From Chloroflexota bacterium (GTDB taxonomy: Bacteria; Chloroflexota; UBA11872): DNA of 9,246 nucleotides. Below the pieces are notes generated by a model, which ran no database searches, had not been told where the DNA came from, and saw nothing but the letters and a program-made list of their open reading frames with translations. This document shows positions 6,244-9,246 of the stretch, in pieces (position 1 is the stretch's first letter; each line of letters starts with the position of its first letter). The translations under genes were made by a program, and so were the position numbers. The stretch is taken from the NCBI GenBank assembly GCA_028875175.1, contig JAPPFO010000123.1:1-9246 (forward strand), read 5' to 3'.

Positions 6244-7260
6244 GTGCAGACATACGGGGTGGCGGTGCATGGGGCGGGGTGGGTGGCGGCGGAGCATGTG
6301 AGGGCGTTTGCGGCGGATAAGCGGGCGCGGGTGGTGGCGATTTCGAGCCGGCGGGCTGAATCAGCCGAACGGGTGGCGCGGGAGACTGGGCATTCGGACG
6401 TAGTGATCGAGACGGATCTGGACGCGGTGCTGAGCCGGGATGACGTGGACATCCTGGTTGTCTGCACGCCGCACGATTTGCATCCAGCGAACACGATTGC
6501 GGCGGCGAAGGCGGGGAAGCACGTGCTGATCGAGAAGCCGGCGGCGCTGGACCTGGCGAGCCTGCGGGCGATGCAGGACGCGGTTGCCACGGCGGGCGTG
6601 CGGACGGTGGTGAGTTTTGTGCTGCGGTGGAATCCGCTGTTTGACGTGATCCGGGCGCAGCTTTCCCAGGGGGCGCTGGGACGGCTGTTCATGGCCGAAG
6701 TCGACTACGTGCATGGGCTGGGTCCCTGGTATGCGCAGTACGAGTGGTCGCGAACGGCGGCGCAGGGGCGGTCGTCGTTCCTGAACGCGGGGTGTCACGC
6801 GGTGGACGCGCTGCGCTATTTCACGGACAGCGACATCGTGGAGGTGAGCGCGTACGCGGTGTCGGGCAGCGACCGGTTCGAATATCCCGGCACGACGGTG
6901 ATGATTTGCAAGTTCGCGAATGGGGCGGTGGGGAAGGCGCTTTCGAACCTGGATGACGCGGCGCCGTATAAGTTCCGCATTTCGCTGTACGGGGACCAGG
7001 GGACGATGCTGGATAACCGGATTTTCAGCACGACGCTGCCGGGTCAAACGGATTACGCGGAGATTCCGACGGTGCTGCCGGATAGCGGGGATGTCTCGCA
7101 CCATCCGTTCCTGGGCGAGGTTTCGCATTTGCTGGATTGCATTGAGCGGGGCGAGGAGTCGCACGTGAGCCTGGCGAATTCGATGAATACGCATGAGGCG
7201 TGTATTGCGGCGGATATTTCGGCGGCGGAGGGACGGGTGGTGGGGTTGCCGCTGCCTTAA
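6244..7260 (+). CDS. Gfo/Idh/MocA family NAD(P)-dependent oxidoreductase
   Basis: A soluble dehydrogenase of the Gfo/Idh/MocA family, which oxidises or reduces sugars, inositols and related cyclic alcohols using NAD(P). With the GTG start the product has 338 residues, the usual family size. The N-terminal Rossmann fold shows VAVHGAGWVAAEH (about 6-18), and VVCTPHDLHP (about 72-81). The family's EKP motif follows in HVLIEKPAALD, with E97-K98-P99; the lysine is the expected active-site residue. The C-terminal substrate domain contains NAGCHAVDALRYF, where H185 and D188 match the conserved HxxD region. All key residues are present and the reading frame is intact. Substrate cannot be predicted, and neighbours give little help because repeats lie on both sides and the next genes are convergent. 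It may be monocistronic. A GTG start fits the GC-rich coding style. Confidence 0.88.
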   Translation: MQTYGVAVHGAGWVAAEHVRAFAADKRARVVAISSRRAESAERVARETGHSDVVIETDLDAVLSRDDVDILVVCTPHDLHPANTIAAAKAGKHVLIEKPAALDLASLRAMQDAVATAGVRTVVSFVLRWNPLFDVIRAQLSQGALGRLFMAEVDYVHGLGPWYAQYEWSRTAAQGRSSFLNAGCHAVDALRYFTDSDIVEVSAYAVSGSDRFEYPGTTVMICKFANGAVGKALSNLDDAAPYKFRISLYGDQGTMLDNRIFSTTLPGQTDYAEIPTVLPDSGDVSHHPFLGEVSHLLDCIERGEESHVSLANSMNTHEACIAADISAAEGRVVGLPLP

Positions 7261-7270
7261 GGATTTTTGA

Positions 7271-7315
7271 GGGTGCGCGGAAGAACGTTCACCCTGTCTT
7301 TTCTCTAGGAGAGGG
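7271..7315 (+). repeat. Diverged anchor-plus-hairpin repeat downstream of the oxidoreductase
   Basis: GGGTGCGCGGAAGAACGTTCACCC is followed by a small CTCT/AGAG hairpin (7303-7313) and GGG. It resembles a decayed unit of the 113-bp repeat (anchor, CTCACC, CTCTCC...GGAGAGG). It begins 11 nt after the oxidoreductase stop, so it could also act as an RNA 3' structure; no T-tract follows. Confidence 0.45.
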
Positions 7316-7376
7316 ATTTCGGCAGGCGACGACGGCGGGTTGCTGCTGACCTTGCTTGGGTGCTCGGGCTGGCAGC

Positions 7377-7478
7377 CACCCTCACCCCAGCCCTCTCCCT
7401 CAAGGGCGAGGGAGGAAGAGCGGCGTCTCACAAGAGGCGTTTGACCCTGGCCCGAGCCGCGTCTTGGCCGGGGTGGGT
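7377..7478 (+). repeat. Variant cassette with CCCTC/GAGGG hairpin
   Basis: CACCCTCACCCCAG leads to a hairpin at 7391-7412 (CCCTC and CCCT pairing with AGGG and GAGGG across one mismatch), then GGAAGAGCGGCG. The 3' part, running up to GGTGGGT before the next anchor, lines up with the ends of the 113-bp units (AAGAGCGGCG...GGTGGGT). This looks like the same unit with another hairpin. The CCCTCACCCCAGCCCTCTCC form is a commonly seen interspersed motif in bacteria. Confidence 0.5.
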
Positions 7479-7521
7479 GCGCGGAAGACGGGCGGGTCGG
7501 GGACCCGCCCCTACGCAAGAG
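7479..7521 (+). repeat. Intact 43-nt GGGCGGGTC hairpin repeat
   Basis: Identical over 43 nt to 8012-8054. The stem is 9 bp, GGGCGGGTC/GACCCGCCC at 7490-7510 with a GGG loop, between the anchor GCGCGGAAGAC and the tail CTACGCAAGAG. The anchor is preceded by GTGGGT, as in the 113-bp units. Confidence 0.8.
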
Positions 7522-7547
7522 AGGGCGCGGACACCGGATGGCCTCGA

Positions 7548-7858
7548 GCGGAAGACCCCTCACCGAATTCTGCCGGGGACGGCCGATTCTGCCTCTCCCC
7601 TTGGAGAGGGTGAAGAGGGGCGTGCCCCCTGAGGAGCAAAGCGCCGGGTGTGGTGGGTGCGCGGAAGACCCCTCACCGAATTCGGCCGGGGACGGCCGAG
7701 TCTGCCTCTCCCCTCGGAGAGGGTGAAGAGCGGCGAGTCCCCTGAGGAGCTTAGCGCCGGGTGTGGTGGGTGCGCGGAAGACCCCTCACCGATTTCCGCC
7801 GAAGACGCCGGAATCTGCCTCTCCCCTTGGAGAGGGTGAGGAGAGGAGCCCCGCGAAA
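7548..7858 (+). repeat. 113-bp tandem repeat, about 2.7 copies
   Basis: GCGGAAGACCCCTCACCGA starts at 7548, 7661 and 7774, an exact 113-bp period. Each unit has a GC-rich pairing segment after the GA-ACC lead, then a 7-bp hairpin CCTCTCC/GGAGAGG (7592-7609, 7705-7722, 7818-7835). The first two units also carry a GC-rich spacer ending GCGCCGGGTGTGGTGGGT. The third diverges after GAGAGGGTGAGGAG and fades by about 7858. Substitutions are spread through the units, so the duplication is not brand new. Small + strand open frames here only reflect the repeat period. Confidence 0.8.
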
Positions 7859-8011
7859 GGGAGGTCGCGGACGGCGTTGGGTGTGTGGTTCGACACGGGC
7901 CCCATCGGCAGGGTCAGGGCGGGTTTTCCGCGAGCGCCGGGTGGTTGCATGGGGGGAGGGTCCCAGGCTGCGCGCAGCCTGGGCCACAAGGCGGCTCACC
8001 ACGAATGGGTT
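7859..8011. other. Gene-free spacer with a palindrome
   Basis: GC-rich sequence between the tandem array and the last 43-nt repeat. Apart from the palindrome at 7962-7983, nothing recognisable is present. Open frames on both strands are compositional. Confidence 0.4.
7962..7983. repeat. Perfect 22-nt palindrome
   Basis: CCCAGGCTGCG (7962-7972) is followed directly by its exact reverse complement CGCAGCCTGGG (7973-7983). It may be another hairpin member of the interspersed repeats (with GCGC as loop the stem is 9 bp), or a dimeric protein binding site. Its position between repeats, far from a start codon, favours the first. Confidence 0.55.
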
Positions 8012-8054
8012 GCGCGGAAGACGGGCGGGTCGGGGACCCGCCCCTACGCAAGAG
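8012..8054 (+). repeat. Intact 43-nt GGGCGGGTC hairpin repeat
   Basis: Identical to 7479-7521; stem at 8023-8043. It lies 20 nt past the stop of the minus-strand membrane-tail gene, so the symmetric stem could also shape the 3' end of the larC-operon transcript. Confidence 0.8.
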
Positions 8055-8074
8055 GGGGCGGTCTTGGCGGCTGG

Positions 8075-8548
8075 CTAGCGGAGGAGGCGGCCTATTAGGC
8101 GGGCGAGGAGGGAGGAGAGGCCGAGGGCGATGCCGAAGGCGATGGCGGCGCGGGTGCCGAAGAGGGCGCGGACGTTGCCGGAGACGTTGCCGCCGACGAC
8201 GGCGAGGCTGAGGACGCGGTCGGCCTGGACGTTGCCGGCCACGACCCAACTGGCGGCGACGTTTTCGAGCCTGGCGTTGCCGCTGACGTTGACGCCCATG
8301 GCGGCGTTGCGGACCTGGGTGCGACCGGAGGTGGCGCCGCCGAGGGCGCCGCGGGTGACGTGGAGTTGATCGGTGCGGTTCATGACCATGAGGGAGCGGT
8401 CGGCCTGGACATGCTGGGCGTGGGTGTGGCGCACGGTGCTGCGCTGGGAGACGACGCGGTCGGCGCGGACGGATCCGACGGCGGCTTCGGTGACTCGGAC
8501 GACGTCGCCCTGGGCGCTGGGGACGACCGGGGCATCGGGTTGGGACAT
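8075..8548 (-). CDS. Small repetitive protein with C-terminal membrane segment, downstream of larC
   Basis: Not recognised as a named family. The 157-residue product has loose repeats of V/A-rich short strands, with recurring VRADRVVS, VQADRSLM, VQADRVLS and GGNVSGNVRA, GVNVSGNARL. This resembles a small beta-solenoid, as in bactofilin-like or polymer-forming proteins. It ends in a hydrophobic helix (about 131-150, AAIAFGIALGLSSLLARLIG) followed by basic residues, which suggests a tail-anchored membrane protein facing the cytoplasm. The ATG at 8546-8548 is 10 nt after the larC stop, so the two are probably one transcript. The frame is open further upstream to 8617, but that part lies within larC. 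Whether it has any role in nickel cofactor assembly is unknown. Confidence 0.6.
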   Translation of the reverse strand: MSQPDAPVVPSAQGDVVRVTEAAVGSVRADRVVSQRSTVRHTHAQHVQADRSLMVMNRTDQLHVTRGALGGATSGRTQVRNAAMGVNVSGNARLENVAASWVVAGNVQADRVLSLAVVGGNVSGNVRALFGTRAAIAFGIALGLSSLLARLIGRLLR

Positions 8549-8558
8549 TGCGTGGGCC

Positions 8559-9246
8559 TTAGTCTTCGGGGTCGGGACCGGGGGGCGCGGCGGCGCGTCC
8601 GGCGGCTCGAGCGGCATCGTACACGTCGCGCCAGGGGACGCCGTGTTCGGCGGCGATTCGGCGGCAGTCGGTGGCTTCGGGGGCGGCGTCGCGGAGGGTG
8701 CCGTGGAGGTAGGAGGCCTTGACGCGGACCTGGCCGTAGGGGGTGGTGACGCTGAAGGAGTGGCGCGGCAGCTTGGTTCGTTGAACCTGATGGGTGCGGA
8801 CGCCGAGGGTGGTGGTTTCGGCCAGGATCAGGTCGATGAGCGTGTCGGCCGTGTCAGTTGAAGCCAGCGCGCAAAGTTGGGTGGCCGGGCGGCCGCCTTT
8901 CATGACGATGGGGGCGGTCCAGACGTCGAGCGCGCCGGCGGCGAAGAGGCGGGCGGAGACGTGTTCGTAGGCCTCGGGGTTCATGTCGTCGATGTTGGTC
9001 TCGATGACGGTGGCGGTGTCGGCCTGGTGCGGCTCGGCGGCCTGGCCGAGGGTTACGCGGAGGACGTTGGGGATGCTGAGGCGAGCGGTTCCGGCGCCGT
9101 AGCCGGTTTGGAGCACGCGCATGGGGGGCAGGGGGCCGTAGGCGTCGGCGGCGTGGGTGAGGACGGCGGCGCCGGTGGGGGTGAGGAGCTCGAACTTGAC
9201 GTCCGATCCGTAGGCGACGGCGCCGCTGCCGGACAGGAGGCGCGTG
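8559..9246 (-). CDS. larC: LarC, nickel-pincer cofactor biosynthesis (C-terminal part, 5' end outside window)
   Basis: LarC inserts nickel, with CTP use, into pyridinium-3,5-bisthiocarboxylic acid mononucleotide. This is the last step in making the nickel-pincer nucleotide cofactor of lactate racemase LarA, after LarB and LarE. The 228 residues visible are the C-terminal half or slightly more of a protein usually about 400 long. Recognisable family stretches are FELLTPTGAAVL, AYGPLPPMRVLQTGYGAGT, VIETNIDDMNPEAYEHV, ALDVWTAPIVMKGGRPATQL, ETTTLGVR, LPRHSFSV, TPYGQVRVKAS and CRRIAAEHGVPWRDVY. The reading continues in frame to the window edge, so the internal ATG at 9122 is not the start. Only one continuous frame is seen here, with no sign of the larC1/larC2 frameshift in the visible part. 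The tail is proline-rich (APPGPDPED). The downstream membrane-tail gene follows after 10 nt. Confidence 0.9.
   Translation of the reverse strand, partial: TRLLSGSGAVAYGSDVKFELLTPTGAAVLTHAADAYGPLPPMRVLQTGYGAGTARLSIPNVLRVTLGQAAEPHQADTATVIETNIDDMNPEAYEHVSARLFAAGALDVWTAPIVMKGGRPATQLCALASTDTADTLIDLILAETTTLGVRTHQVQRTKLPRHSFSVTTPYGQVRVKASYLHGTLRDAAPEATDCRRIAAEHGVPWRDVYDAARAAGRAAAPPGPDPED

Noticed and set aside
6361..7563. 400-codon minus strand frame opposite the oxidoreductase
   Set aside because: Arg/His/Pro-rich antisense shadow of a canonical Gfo/Idh/MocA gene, extending into repeats.
7356..7839. Short + strand frames with repeated EDPSPNSAGDG-like segments
   Set aside because: The protein repeat simply mirrors the 113-bp DNA repeat, whose unit is not a multiple of three, so frames shift between units.
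7479..8054. Possible CRISPR array from repeated 43-nt hairpin units
   Set aside because: Only two identical copies, more than 500 bp apart, with no regular unique spacers and no cas genes; these are interspersed hairpin repeats.
8559..9122. larC starting at ATG 9122
   Set aside because: The frame continues upstream with conserved LarC sequence (TPTGAAVL, AYGPLPP) to the window edge, so this is an internal methionine.

Overview
The window looks like a GC-rich environmental bacterium. The dense intergenic hairpin repeats, the oxidoreductase/larC neighbourhood and the codon bias fit a Chloroflexota (Dehalococcoidia-like) genome. This assignment is inference from repeat style and gene content; no 16S rRNA or other marker is present.

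Layout. Positions 1-812 hold no convincing gene: two GC-rich hairpins (34-52, 54-110), a strongly purine-rich tract with diverged direct repeats, and a degenerate copy of the intergenic repeat family. At 813-875 lies a tRNA remnant that keeps the D-arm, T-loop and CCA end but lacks about 13 nt of the anticodon/variable region. Four accessory genes follow. They are an Mrr-type restriction endonuclease with an N-terminal PUA/EVE-like domain (909-1961, +), a short orphan HicB-like protein (2040-2204, +), a winged-helix/CBS-pair/HEPN protein of lower GC (2284-3354, +), and a convergent 713-residue fusion of a phospholipase D-type HKD domain to a P-loop ATPase (3653-5794, -). No integrase or partner helicase is visible. 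The set resembles a small defence island beside a tRNA.

From about 6000 the window returns to what looks like core genome: a Gfo/Idh/MocA NAD(P)-dependent oxidoreductase (6244-7260, +), then on the minus strand the C-terminal part of larC (nickel insertion for the lactate racemase cofactor), followed 10 nt later by a small repetitive protein with a C-terminal membrane segment. The spaces between these genes (6001-6175 and 7261-8054) are filled with one modular repeat family. A shared anchor (GCGCGGAAGAC, often preceded by GTGGGT) is followed by different hairpin cassettes. Three units of one cassette type form a 113-bp tandem array, and one copy of another carries a nested 25-nt insertion.

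How the genes relate: the four accessory genes would be expected to act independently against invading nucleic acid (DNA cleavage by Mrr, RNA cleavage by HEPN under nucleotide control by CBS, NTP-driven HKD nuclease action). This is inferred from domains only. larC and the downstream small gene are probably co-transcribed.
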